A stretch of DNA of 11,655 nucleotides from Pseudomonadota bacterium (lineage in GTDB: Bacteria > Pseudomonadota > Gammaproteobacteria > Steroidobacterales > Steroidobacteraceae): the NCBI GenBank assembly GCA_023433465.1, contig JAEZCR010000134.1, positions 1 to 11,655 of the forward strand, written 5' to 3'. Numbering within the stretch: position 1 is the stretch's first letter; each line of letters opens with the position of its first letter. Under the pieces are notes generated by a model. That model was not told where the DNA came from, made no database searches, and worked only from the letters and a program-made list of their open reading frames with translations. A program made the position numbers and the translations under genes. Positions 1 to 7,546 of this stretch are shown here, in pieces.

Positions 1-168
1 TCCCCACGCAGCCCCGGTGACGACAGGGCGGACAAGGACGCGGGACAAGTCTCCACGGTAGTTAGGTCGCGCGCGCCGGCCGCGATGCGCGCCGCCACCC
101 GCGAAGGCTCGCGAAAGCCGTCCGTGGCTTCCCTGGCCCGGCGCCCCGAGGCCGGGTACATTCGGGAC

Positions 169-1155
169 ATGAAACGACGCACCCTTCTCACGGCCGGGAC
201 CGGCACATTGCTGCTCGGTTCCCACACCCCCACGTTCGCCGCACCAGCCACGGACGGCGGTTCGCGTCGCGACGCCTTGTACGGCCTGCTCGGCAGGCTC
301 CCACCGAGGGACCGCCCAGTGAGCGCCCAGCTCGTGTCCACCGAGGATCGCGGCACGTACACGCTCGAGAGACTCGTGCTCGATCTCAACGGCGAGGAAC
401 CGGCACCGGCGTATTTCGCACGTCCGAAGGGCGCGGAAGGCCGCCGCCCCACCGTGCTGTTCAACCATTCACACGGCGGCGGCTACCAGATCGGCAAGCA
501 GGAATTCCTCGACGGCCGCGAATACCTCGGCAAGCCGCCGTATGCCGGGTTCCTGACGTCGCTCGGGTTCAACGCGCTGTGCGTCGACATGTGGATCTTC
601 GGCGAGCGCTCGGGCCGCGCCGAACTCGACATGTGCAAGGAGATGATCTGGCGCGGCCGCGCGCTCTGGGGAATGATGGTCTACGACTCGCTCAAGGCCG
701 TGGACTATCTACTCACGCGGCCCGACGTGGACGGCGCGCGCCTCGCGACCGCGGGCATGTCCATGGGCAGCTCCATGGCGCAGTGGGTCGGCGCGCTCGA
801 TCCGCGCATCAAGGTGGTGGTCGACATCTGCTGCCTCACCGACTGGCACACGCTCGTCGAGGTCGGCGGCCTCAAGGGACACGGCATCTACTACTACGTG
901 CCGGACCTGTTGAATCACTTCACCGCGTCACAGATGAATGCATTGATCGCGCCGCGCGCGCACTTGTCGCTCGATGGCAACCTCGACGCGCTCACGCCGC
1001 TCGCGGGACTCGAGAAGATAGACACGGATTTGAAAGCCGCCTACGCGGCGGCCGGCAAACCTGAGAACTGGAAGCTGCTGCGTTACGACGTCGGGCATCT
1101 CGAGACGCCGGAGATGCGCGAGGAAGTGCGGAAGTGGTTCGTCGCTCATCTTTGA
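169..1155 (+). CDS. Exported alpha/beta hydrolase (dienelactone-hydrolase/acetyl-esterase-like)
   Basis: A 328-residue serine hydrolase probably acting outside the cytoplasm on an ester or related substrate; the substrate cannot be read from sequence. The N-terminus MKRRTLLTAG followed by a short hydrophobic stretch and an Ala-rich end (about residues 1-25) looks like a Tat or Sec leader. The fold's landmarks are present: NHSHGGG (residues 99-105), where oxyanion-hole residues usually sit; the nucleophile elbow GMSMG with Ser198; a likely acid, Asp273, in DGNLDALTP; and His310 in DVGHLETP. The frame stays open upstream to an ATG at 85, but that start would bury the leader behind 28 residues, so 169 is preferred. 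No strong Shine-Dalgarno precedes either start. Its stop lies only 7 bases from the stop of the convergent gene. The alpha/beta hydrolase call is firm; the subfamily is a guess. Confidence 0.85.
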   Translation: MKRRTLLTAGTGTLLLGSHTPTFAAPATDGGSRRDALYGLLGRLPPRDRPVSAQLVSTEDRGTYTLERLVLDLNGEEPAPAYFARPKGAEGRRPTVLFNHSHGGGYQIGKQEFLDGREYLGKPPYAGFLTSLGFNALCVDMWIFGERSGRAELDMCKEMIWRGRALWGMMVYDSLKAVDYLLTRPDVDGARLATAGMSMGSSMAQWVGALDPRIKVVVDICCLTDWHTLVEVGGLKGHGIYYYVPDLLNHFTASQMNALIAPRAHLSLDGNLDALTPLAGLEKIDTDLKAAYAAAGKPENWKLLRYDVGHLETPEMREEVRKWFVAHL

Positions 1156-1162
1156 GCGCCCC

Positions 1163-1624
1163 TCACTGCAGCGTCGGCTGACGCACCTCGGCCACCACCC
1201 GGTCGCGCATCGCGACGCTGCCGCCGAGGTAGCCCGACGAACCGATCTCGAGTGCGTAGTAGAGGACACGCGCGCCGTTTTCCTCACGCATCGAGGTCGG
1301 GGGCCCGAGCATGGTAATCACTTCGAGCTCGCTCATCCCGGGACGCAGCCGCTTCCATTTCGCCGCGTCGAGCCACTGCGAGGCGCCTGCCATCGCTTCC
1401 GTGCCCGCCGGCCGCTGCGAGGGCGCGACCCGATCGGGCCGCAGGCGCAGCTCGTCGACCTGCCGGGAGAGCGTCATGATCTCCCGCTGCAGGTTGCGTA
1501 CTTCCTGTTCGAGGAACGATATGCGTCCGCTATCCTGCGATGCCGCGGTCGACACCAGAGCGAGCGGCAGCAGCACTATCATCATCCCCCTGGCTATCCC
1601 CCCGGCCATCCATCTGGGCGCCAT
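1163..1624 (-). CDS. Small exported coiled-coil protein with SmpA/OmlA (BamE)-like C-terminal domain
   Basis: A 153-residue protein in three parts. Residues 1-30 form a signal peptide with a hydrophobic core (MMIVLLPLALVSTAAS) and a likely cleavage after Ala-Ser. Residues 36-62 (FLEQEVRNLQREIMTLSRQV onward) form heptad-like coiled coil. Residues 88-150 carry RPGMSELEVITMLGPP and a later beta-rich stretch, the pattern of SmpA/OmlA-type domains (the BamE fold). BamE itself is a lipoprotein, but no lipobox cysteine is visible here, so this is probably a soluble periplasmic relative rather than the true Bam subunit. The reading frame extends far upstream to 2347, but the ATG at 1624 has an excellent AAGGAGG Shine-Dalgarno and a leader directly behind it. 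It follows treA by 11 bases and is probably co-transcribed and translationally coupled. Its function is not known. Confidence 0.85.
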   Translation of the reverse strand: MAPRWMAGGIARGMMIVLLPLALVSTAASQDSGRISFLEQEVRNLQREIMTLSRQVDELRLRPDRVAPSQRPAGTEAMAGASQWLDAAKWKRLRPGMSELEVITMLGPPTSMREENGARVLYYALEIGSSGYLGGSVAMRDRVVAEVRQPTLQ

Positions 1625-1629
1625 TTGAA

Positions 1630-1636
1630 CCTCCTT
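1630..1636 (-). promoter_or_regulatory. Strong Shine-Dalgarno overlapping the treA stop codon
   Basis: On the minus strand, AAGGAGG ends five bases before the ATG at 1624, and its first A is the last base of the treA TGA. A ribosome terminating on treA would therefore sit directly on the start signal of the SmpA/OmlA-like gene. This supports both the chosen start and translational coupling of the pair. Confidence 0.75.
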
Positions 1637-3282
1637 CAGCGCGGATTCGACGCTCCGCAGTCGGCGCCGGTGAATTCGTAGCGCCTGGCGCCGAGCCTCG
1701 GGTAGATCGACAGTAGTTTGACCAGCACCGCGTTCGTCCAGCCGAAGCCGTCCTGCACCGGGTATTCGCCGCCCGCGCCGGCGCCGGCCTCGACGACGTT
1801 GTACTTCTCGACCAGCTTGCCCGTATTGCAGTAGAGACGCACGTTCTCGGTCACCCAGCGCTCGGAGATCGTCCGCGCGAGTTCGGGCTGGCCGTTCCGG
1901 CGCAGTCCTTCGATCGCGATCCAATGCAAGGGAGCCCAGCCGTTCGGCAGATCCCACTGCTGCCCGGTCCTCTCGGTGGTCGTACCGAGCCCATGCGGCA
2001 AGAGTAACGACGCGCGGATGGCCTGCGCGACGCCGGCGGATTGCCGCTCGTCGGCCAGGCCGAAGTACAGTGGATAGGCGGCGGCGGCCGTGACCTGCCG
2101 CAGACGCTTGCCGTTGCGCCAGTCGTAGTCGACGAACGTGCCGAGCTCGCCGTCCCACATCAGTCGGGCGACCGCGCGGCGCCGCTCGAGCGCCTTCGCC
2201 GACATCCGTTTTTCGCAGTCGGGTCGCTTCGCCGCCTTGCAGCCGCGCGCGATGACGATCTCGAGCCGGTACAGCAAGCTGTTCAGATCGACCGGCACGA
2301 TTTCGGTGGTGCGGATCGTCGCGAGCGTCTTGCCGTCGGCCAGCCACCGCGAGCCGAAATCCCAGCCGCTCTCGGCCGCCGCCCGCAGATCGCGGTAGAC
2401 CTGCGCCGCGGGACGGTCGCTCTGCCGCGCGGTCTCGATGTCTTCGAGATAAGCCTCGTCGCGCGGAATCGCAAGGTCATCCCAGTAACGATTTAGCAAC
2501 GTTCCGTCGGCCAGGCGCACGACGCGCCGATGCGCGGCGCCAGGAGCAAGTCCCTCGCCACCTTCCATCCAGAATGCGTACTCGCGCTCAAGCTGCGGCA
2601 ATCGTCCGAGCAGTGCGCGTATCCCGGATCGCTCGGCCTGCAGCTCGACCATCGCCGCGAAGAACGGCGGCTGCGAGCGGCTCAGGTAGTAAGTCCGCGT
2701 GCCGTTCGGGATGTGCCCGAACCGGTCGATCAGGTAAGCGAAGTTCTCGACCATGTCCGAGATCAGATCATCGCGGCCGCTGACCTGCAGCCCCACCATC
2801 GTGAAATAGGAATCCCAGTAGTAGAGCTCGCGATATCGTCCGCCGGGCACGACGAAGCGCGTCGCGAGCGGCAGCAGCGAATCGTACTCCTCGGTCTCCC
2901 GCGGCATCCGCGTGAGCTCGGGCCACAGTCTATCTACATGCGCGCGAACCTCTTCGCCCGGAGCCGTGCGGAAGTCGCTGGCCGCCGCTTCGGGCAGCGT
3001 GAAATTCCCGGCCACGAACTTTTCGAGCGAGAAGTCGGGCTGGTTTCTGCCCGCCTCGTACCGGCGCAGGATTTCCGCGGGCTCGGTCTTTGGGATGGCG
3101 TCCGCGAACGTCTTGCTGTCGGGGAACAGCCGCTCCGTCTGGACCCGGTGGAACAGGTCACCGAAAACCTGTGAAGGAGGTTGCGGTGCGACATCGCGCG
3201 CCCACGCCGCGTTGCCGAGCAGCGCGAGCGTGGCGAACGCGACGAAAAGCGGCCCGCGAATTCGTCGGATCATCGGCAGCAT
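1636..3282 (-). CDS. treA: Periplasmic trehalase (alpha,alpha-trehalase, GH37)
   Basis: Hydrolyses trehalose to two glucose molecules, here in the periplasm. The 548-residue length is close to E. coli TreA. Residues 1-28 are a Sec signal peptide (IRRIRG, a hydrophobic core, then AWA before the mature part). Both trehalase signatures are present: PGGRYRELYYWDSY (146-159) and QWDLPNGWAP (442-451). ESGWDFGSRW (304-313) carries Asp308, the family's catalytic acid. GGEYPVQDGFGWTN (504-517) holds Glu506 in the conserved segment near the active site. The frame is open to 3462, but the ATG at 3282 has AGGAG five bases upstream and starts directly before the leader; an in-frame ATG at 3273 is the alternative. 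The gene lies 103 bases downstream of the hybrid kinase on the same strand and is followed closely by the SmpA/OmlA-like gene. Nothing looks broken. Confidence 0.96.
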   Translation of the reverse strand: MLPMIRRIRGPLFVAFATLALLGNAAWARDVAPQPPSQVFGDLFHRVQTERLFPDSKTFADAIPKTEPAEILRRYEAGRNQPDFSLEKFVAGNFTLPEAAASDFRTAPGEEVRAHVDRLWPELTRMPRETEEYDSLLPLATRFVVPGGRYRELYYWDSYFTMVGLQVSGRDDLISDMVENFAYLIDRFGHIPNGTRTYYLSRSQPPFFAAMVELQAERSGIRALLGRLPQLEREYAFWMEGGEGLAPGAAHRRVVRLADGTLLNRYWDDLAIPRDEAYLEDIETARQSDRPAAQVYRDLRAAAESGWDFGSRWLADGKTLATIRTTEIVPVDLNSLLYRLEIVIARGCKAAKRPDCEKRMSAKALERRRAVARLMWDGELGTFVDYDWRNGKRLRQVTAAAAYPLYFGLADERQSAGVAQAIRASLLLPHGLGTTTERTGQQWDLPNGWAPLHWIAIEGLRRNGQPELARTISERWVTENVRLYCNTGKLVEKYNVVEAGAGAGGEYPVQDGFGWTNAVLVKLLSIYPRLGARRYEFTGADCGASNPR

Positions 3283-3385
3283 CACGGCTCCTACGTTTAC
3301 CTGGCGCAACGTAACCGTACCAATTTCAAGTGCATCAATATGGCGGCCACGACGAGCCTGCGAGACTGCGCCCCGTACAGTAAAG

Positions 3386-5551
3386 TCAGTTCCCCATCGA
3401 ACGGCCGGCCACACTCGCGACGGTCGCGGCCAGCTCGGTCGGCTCCACGGGTTTCGCGACATGCACCAAAAAGCCCGCGTGCAGTGCCCGCGTTCGGTCT
3501 TCGGATCGCGCGAACGCGGTCAGCGCGATCGCCGGGATCCGCAGCTCACGCTGCTGCATCAGCGCGCGCGCCTTGCGCAGGAACACGTATCCATCCACTT
3601 CGGGCAATCCGATGTCGCTGACGATCACGTCCACCGACTCCGTCTCGAGAACCGCCAGCGCCTCGGCCGCCTTCGCCGCCGCGAGCACCGACGCGCCGCA
3701 ATCGGACAACACGTGGTCGATCAGCTCGCGCGCATCGGGCTCGTCTTCGACCACGAGCACCCGCAGTCCGGACAGATCCGGCATCGCGAAGTTGGTGAGC
3801 GGCGGCGGCGACGCGGTCGGGTGCACGCGTTCTACCGACTGCGCCGTCGGCCGTACGACGGCGAGCGGCAGGTGCACGCTGAAAGTTGCGCCCTGGTTCT
3901 CGCCCGGGCTGTGCACGTGCACCGAGCCGCCGTGCAGCTCGACCAGGTTCCTGACGATGGACAGGCCCAGGCCAAGACCACCGTGTTTGCGGGCGATCGA
4001 CGCATCGCCCTGCTGGAAGCGGTCGAACACCTGCGGCATGAACTCGGGCTTGATGCCACAGCCGGTGTCGGTCACCGAAATTTCGACATGCGAGTTCACA
4101 CGCTCGAGCACCACGCTCACGCGGCCTTCCTTCGGCGTGAACTTGATCGCGTTCGACAGCAAGTTCCACAGCACCTGCTGCAGCCGGCCGGGATCGCCCG
4201 AAACCGGCCCGGCGGAGTGATCGATGATCCGGATCAGGCGGATGCCCTTGGCGTCCGCCGCGGGCTGCACGGTGTCGATCGCCGCCTGCACGAAGGTCGT
4301 GGGCATGATCGTCTGCACGTCGAGCTGCATCTTGCCGCTCGTGATGCGGCTCATGTCGAGCAGGTCTTCGATGAGTTGCGCCTGCAGCCGGGTGTTGCGC
4401 TCGATGATCTCGATGCCCTGCTTGTGGATCTGCTCGAGGTTGTCCGAGTTGCGGCGCAGGACCTGCGCCCACCCGAGAATCGCATTGAGCGGCGTGCGCA
4501 GTTCGTGCGAGAGCGTCGCGAGGAATTCGTCTTTCTGCTTGCCTATCTGCTCGGCCTGCGAACGGGCCAGCTTCTCGTTCTCCGCCGCCCTGCGCGCCGT
4601 ATCGTAGAGTCGCGCGTTGTCGATCGCCGCGGCCGCTTGCGCCGCCATGCCGGCGACCAATCTTTCCGAACGACTTGTGAAAACGCCGACTTCCGGGTGA
4701 CCGAAGAAGAGTCCGCCGAGGATGTCGTTGCTGCGCGAGCGCACTGGCACTGCGAGGTAGCTCCTCACGGGTAGATGGCCCTGCGGCATGCCGTGATGTG
4801 GCGGCCACTGGCCATAACGCGGGTCCGTGCGCACGTCGTCGAGGCGGATGATGCCCTCGCCGTTGAAGGTCGGCGAGAAGATTGGCGTCGCGCGCGGATG
4901 ACCGAACTTGTCGAACGCCGCGCGCGGCGCTCCCGACAGCGTGTACAGCTGATAGGCGTCGCCGTTCTCGTCGTGTGTGTTGTAGAAGAAGGCGCCGAAC
5001 TGGGCGCCGCAGATCTTGGTCGCCGCGTCGGTGACGGTCTGCAGCAACGACTCGATGTCGAGCGTGGACGCCAGCGCAATGGCCGTGCGGTTCAACGATT
5101 CGAGCGCGCGCGTCTCCTCGCGCAAAGCCGACTCGGCGAACTTTCGCTCCGAGATGTCCTGGACCACGCCCACCATGCCGACGACTGCATCGCCGCGCGC
5201 ATGGGCGCGTCCGCGGGCCGCGACCCAGCACATCTCGCCGTCCGGCCGGTTCACGCGATACTCGATGTTGTACTGGGCCTGGTGGTTGATGGCTTCGTCG
5301 ACGGCGTGTCGCGCGCGCTCGCGATCGTCCGGATGCAGCAGATCACGCATCGCGCTCCAGGTGATCGGCTCATGCGGAATGCCAAACACTTCGGCCGCGC
5401 GACGGCTTATCGTCACTACGTCCGAGCGAGAGTCCCAGCTCCAGTCGCCGAGGTCGCCCGCCTCGAGCGCGAGCTTCAATCTTTCCGCGATGGCTTCGGG
5501 CGTATGCGGCGCACCGACTATCGATGTCCAATCTGCGAGGTGACGATCCAA
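3386..5551 (-). CDS. PAS-GAF hybrid sensor histidine kinase with C-terminal receiver
   Basis: A 721-residue cytoplasmic hybrid kinase; no membrane segments are visible. Domains in order: a PAS fold (about 25-140, with LLHPDDRERA and a closing VQDISERK), a GAF domain (about 144-315), a short coiled linker, HisKA with phospho-acceptor His349 in LSHELRTPLN, a HATPase with N box NLLSNAIKFTP (Asn467), G1 DTGCGI (495-500) and G2 GGLGLGL (524-530), then a receiver (597-715) with acidic pair Glu602/Asp603, phospho-acceptor Asp646, Thr678 and Lys700. All catalytic residues are intact. The start is TTG: an in-frame TAA at 5566-5564 blocks any upstream start, and the next in-frame candidates fall inside the PAS domain. 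An AAGGGA lies eight bases before it. It sits 96 bases downstream of the membrane hydrolase. No HPt or DNA-binding regulator is in the window, so its partner and signal are unknown. Confidence 0.93.
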   Translation of the reverse strand: MDRHLADWTSIVGAPHTPEAIAERLKLALEAGDLGDWSWDSRSDVVTISRRAAEVFGIPHEPITWSAMRDLLHPDDRERARHAVDEAINHQAQYNIEYRVNRPDGEMCWVAARGRAHARGDAVVGMVGVVQDISERKFAESALREETRALESLNRTAIALASTLDIESLLQTVTDAATKICGAQFGAFFYNTHDENGDAYQLYTLSGAPRAAFDKFGHPRATPIFSPTFNGEGIIRLDDVRTDPRYGQWPPHHGMPQGHLPVRSYLAVPVRSRSNDILGGLFFGHPEVGVFTSRSERLVAGMAAQAAAAIDNARLYDTARRAAENEKLARSQAEQIGKQKDEFLATLSHELRTPLNAILGWAQVLRRNSDNLEQIHKQGIEIIERNTRLQAQLIEDLLDMSRITSGKMQLDVQTIMPTTFVQAAIDTVQPAADAKGIRLIRIIDHSAGPVSGDPGRLQQVLWNLLSNAIKFTPKEGRVSVVLERVNSHVEISVTDTGCGIKPEFMPQVFDRFQQGDASIARKHGGLGLGLSIVRNLVELHGGSVHVHSPGENQGATFSVHLPLAVVRPTAQSVERVHPTASPPPLTNFAMPDLSGLRVLVVEDEPDARELIDHVLSDCGASVLAAAKAAEALAVLETESVDVIVSDIGLPEVDGYVFLRKARALMQQRELRIPAIALTAFARSEDRTRALHAGFLVHVAKPVEPTELAATVASVAGRSMGN

Positions 5552-5647
5552 CGACGGGTTCCCTTAGGCCGGCAGGCGTCGATCATGCGGTGTGACAACT
5601 CCTGCGTCACTCCGCGTCGCGTGTAGGAGCGCGCTCACGCCGCGTCG

Positions 5648-7363
5648 TCAGCCCCCTCCGGATTCCACTGCCGCGCGTAGACGCCGCTCGTCGAGGTGAC
5701 GCTTCAGGCGCGTGATTTCGTCCGGGGTCCAGTCGTCGAGGCCCGTGACTTCGAGCCACGCGGCGACGTAGTGCGCGGGTGAATAGACGTGTCCGAAACC
5801 CATCGGCGCGTCCATCGACAGCGGCATGTCGAGCGCCGTCTGCATCATGGTCACCATCGGGATCCAGCGCATGTGCTCCGAGACGTCGGGTCCGCGCGGT
5901 TCCGCGAGCCACGCCGGCTTGCGCAAGAATCCGCGCGGCTCGAAGAAGGTGATCGCATCGCTCGCGTATTGAAGGTACACGATGCGCATCGGTCCCCATG
6001 GCGTGCCGGTCGGCGTGCCCGGGCCGTCCTGGTTCATGAAACGCACGAACGCGCCGTCGCGGAATCGAGGTCGCCAGACCGGCGTGCCGGGATTGCGCGC
6101 CTCGGTCGCCGCGCGCCAGTGCGTGGACGCGAACGGCGGCCCGCTCCACAACGCGCCGTCGACCGGATCGCCGAGCAGCTCGAACATGTCGAACGAGCGC
6201 TCGGAGTTGAACGCGCCCAGGCTCAGCCCGTGTAGATAGAGCTTCGGCCGCCGGTCGCGCGGCAGCTTTCGCCTGTGGCCGTACACCTCGCGGAACAGCG
6301 CCCGCGCCGTCACCGCGCCGGTCTCGGGATCGACGAGCAGCGTCAGCGGACTGGATAGATAGGAGTACTGCACGGCAACGCTCGCGATGTCCCCGCGGTA
6401 CAGGTATTCGATCGAGTCGATCGCGGCCGGGTCGACCCAGCCCGTTCCGGTCGGCGTGATGATCAGCAGCGCGGCGCGCGAGAAGCCATCGACACGTTTG
6501 AGCTCCGCGAGCGCGAGGCGGGCGCGTTCTTCCGGCGAGCCCGCGGCCGGAAGGCCTGCGTACACGCGCAGCGGCGTCTTCGCCGCGGGCCCGGCGAACT
6601 CGCGCAGCGCCTCCGCAGTGGGCGATTCCGCGACGAAACGCCGGCCCATGTTGCCGAGCTCGTTCCAGGCGACGAGAGATGCCGGGCTGCCGGGGCGCTC
6701 CGGTTCGAGCGGCGCGACCTTGTCGGGCGGAATCAGCTCGTCGGCCGCCCGGTACGAACTGTCGAGCACGTTCAGCGCGCCGCGGACGATGACGCCATTG
6801 ACGAGACCGATGAGCAGCAGCCCGGCGCCGATGATTCCAAGCAGGTTGGCGACCCGCCGCGGCAAGTGCCGCGCGGCGACCGCGGCGCTCCAGCGTACGA
6901 GTTTCGCCGCGGCCCGCCCGAGGACGATCAATGACAGCGAGACCAGCAACGCGCCGAACCCGACGACGAGTGCACGCGATGCGTCCGCCGGCGGCAGGTG
7001 CATGAGCCGTGTGATGACGTCGTTCCAGGCCTGGCCGTGCCACAACGCGATCATGAAGATGCAGCCGCTCACGACCATGACCGCCTTGCGCGCGCGACCA
7101 TCCCGCACCGATCGCGGCAGAGGCAGCTCGAGGTATCGCCACGCTCCGCGGAACAGCACGCCGATGCCGTAACCCACGGCCAGGCAGGCGCCGGACAGCA
7201 GCGCCTGGGCCGCCGCCGAACGCGGCACGAGCCCTGGTGTGAGCGAGGCGAGGAAGAACAGCGCTCCCGAGAGCAGACCGCTGCTACATAACGGCGGGAA
7301 CGCGCGCGTGAGGCGTGCGCGCAGACCGGGAGCTGATGGACGCGGGGCGGGTACGGCCTGCAT
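5648..7363 (-). CDS. Integral-membrane alpha/beta hydrolase (Abhydrolase_9 type)
   Basis: A 571-residue protein. The N-terminal third has about five hydrophobic segments (roughly 27-47, 53-72, 93-110, 130-150 and 170-193). The first is followed by SLTPGLVPRS, typical of the Abhydrolase_9 N-terminal domain. The C-terminal part (about 240-560) matches the Abhydrolase_9 catalytic domain: GTGWVDPAAIDSIEYLYRGD, the nucleophile elbow HGLSLGAF with Ser381, the conserved LWSGPPF, and GFGHVYSPAHYV near the end. Asp469 and His525 are my guess for the rest of the triad. The ATG at 7363 has AGGAAGG five bases upstream. Family members are mostly uncharacterised; a membrane-linked esterase or lipase role is plausible but unproven. 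It is divergent from the GAF-GAF-PAS gene across 183 bases and may lead a transcript that continues into the kinase. Confidence 0.87.
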   Translation of the reverse strand: MQAVPAPRPSAPGLRARLTRAFPPLCSSGLLSGALFFLASLTPGLVPRSAAAQALLSGACLAVGYGIGVLFRGAWRYLELPLPRSVRDGRARKAVMVVSGCIFMIALWHGQAWNDVITRLMHLPPADASRALVVGFGALLVSLSLIVLGRAAAKLVRWSAAVAARHLPRRVANLLGIIGAGLLLIGLVNGVIVRGALNVLDSSYRAADELIPPDKVAPLEPERPGSPASLVAWNELGNMGRRFVAESPTAEALREFAGPAAKTPLRVYAGLPAAGSPEERARLALAELKRVDGFSRAALLIITPTGTGWVDPAAIDSIEYLYRGDIASVAVQYSYLSSPLTLLVDPETGAVTARALFREVYGHRRKLPRDRRPKLYLHGLSLGAFNSERSFDMFELLGDPVDGALWSGPPFASTHWRAATEARNPGTPVWRPRFRDGAFVRFMNQDGPGTPTGTPWGPMRIVYLQYASDAITFFEPRGFLRKPAWLAEPRGPDVSEHMRWIPMVTMMQTALDMPLSMDAPMGFGHVYSPAHYVAAWLEVTGLDDWTPDEITRLKRHLDERRLRAAVESGGG

Positions 7364-7414
7364 GGTCGCCTTCCTGTCGTTGCGGGTGCGGCACGCCCCG
7401 GTGCGCGCGGACCC

Positions 7415-7420
7415 AATATA
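7415..7420 (-). promoter_or_regulatory. Possible -10 element for the membrane hydrolase
   Basis: On the minus strand TATATT stands out in an otherwise GC-rich region, about 52 bases upstream of the hydrolase ATG. No hexamer resembling TTGACA sits 16-18 bases upstream, so any promoter here would be weak or activator-dependent. The inverted repeat at 7419-7442 overlaps this element. Confidence 0.25.
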
Positions 7421-7442
7421 CCGCTCTAACTAACAGGCGGTA
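7419..7442. repeat. Inverted repeat, 6-base arms, in the divergent control region
   Basis: TACCGC (7419-7424) and GCGGTA (7437-7442) are perfect reverse complements separated by 12 bases of AT-rich sequence. Arms of this length on roughly two helical turns fit a dimeric regulator site. It lies between the hydrolase and the GAF-GAF-PAS gene, next to a second palindrome. Six-base arms can occur by chance. Confidence 0.4.
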
Positions 7443-7443
7443 C

Positions 7444-7459
7444 GTCGGACTCGTCCGAC
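7444..7459. repeat. Palindrome GTCGGAC-TC-GTCCGAC, operator-like
   Basis: Perfect 7-base arms are separated by two bases, located 85 bases upstream of the hydrolase ATG and 87 bases upstream of the GAF-GAF-PAS ATG. There is no T-tract on either side, so it does not look like a terminator; a protein-binding site is more likely. No candidate regulator gene adjoins it. Confidence 0.5.
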
Positions 7460-7546
7460 ATCCGCGTGGGCGCCTCGCGACGCAGTCAATTCGCGTAGAC
7501 CGGCGCTAGACTAGGACTCGCGTCCCTCCTCGCAATCCGGGGCTTC

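Noticed and set aside
1625..2347. Upstream extension of the SmpA/OmlA-like gene to a start at 2347
   Set aside because: It would read through treA in another frame as Arg/Ala-rich sequence. The signal peptide and strong Shine-Dalgarno fix the start at 1624.
3283..3385. Sigma-70 promoter in the kinase-treA gap
   Set aside because: The sequence is somewhat less GC-rich (TTGATG, TTGAAA), but no -10 hexamer at proper spacing could be found, so no promoter is claimed.
2912..4774. Long plus-strand open frame of 620 codons across treA and the kinase
   Set aside because: It is antisense to two firmly identified genes, rich in Arg/His/Ala with no recognisable domain, and is expected from codon bias in GC-rich DNA.
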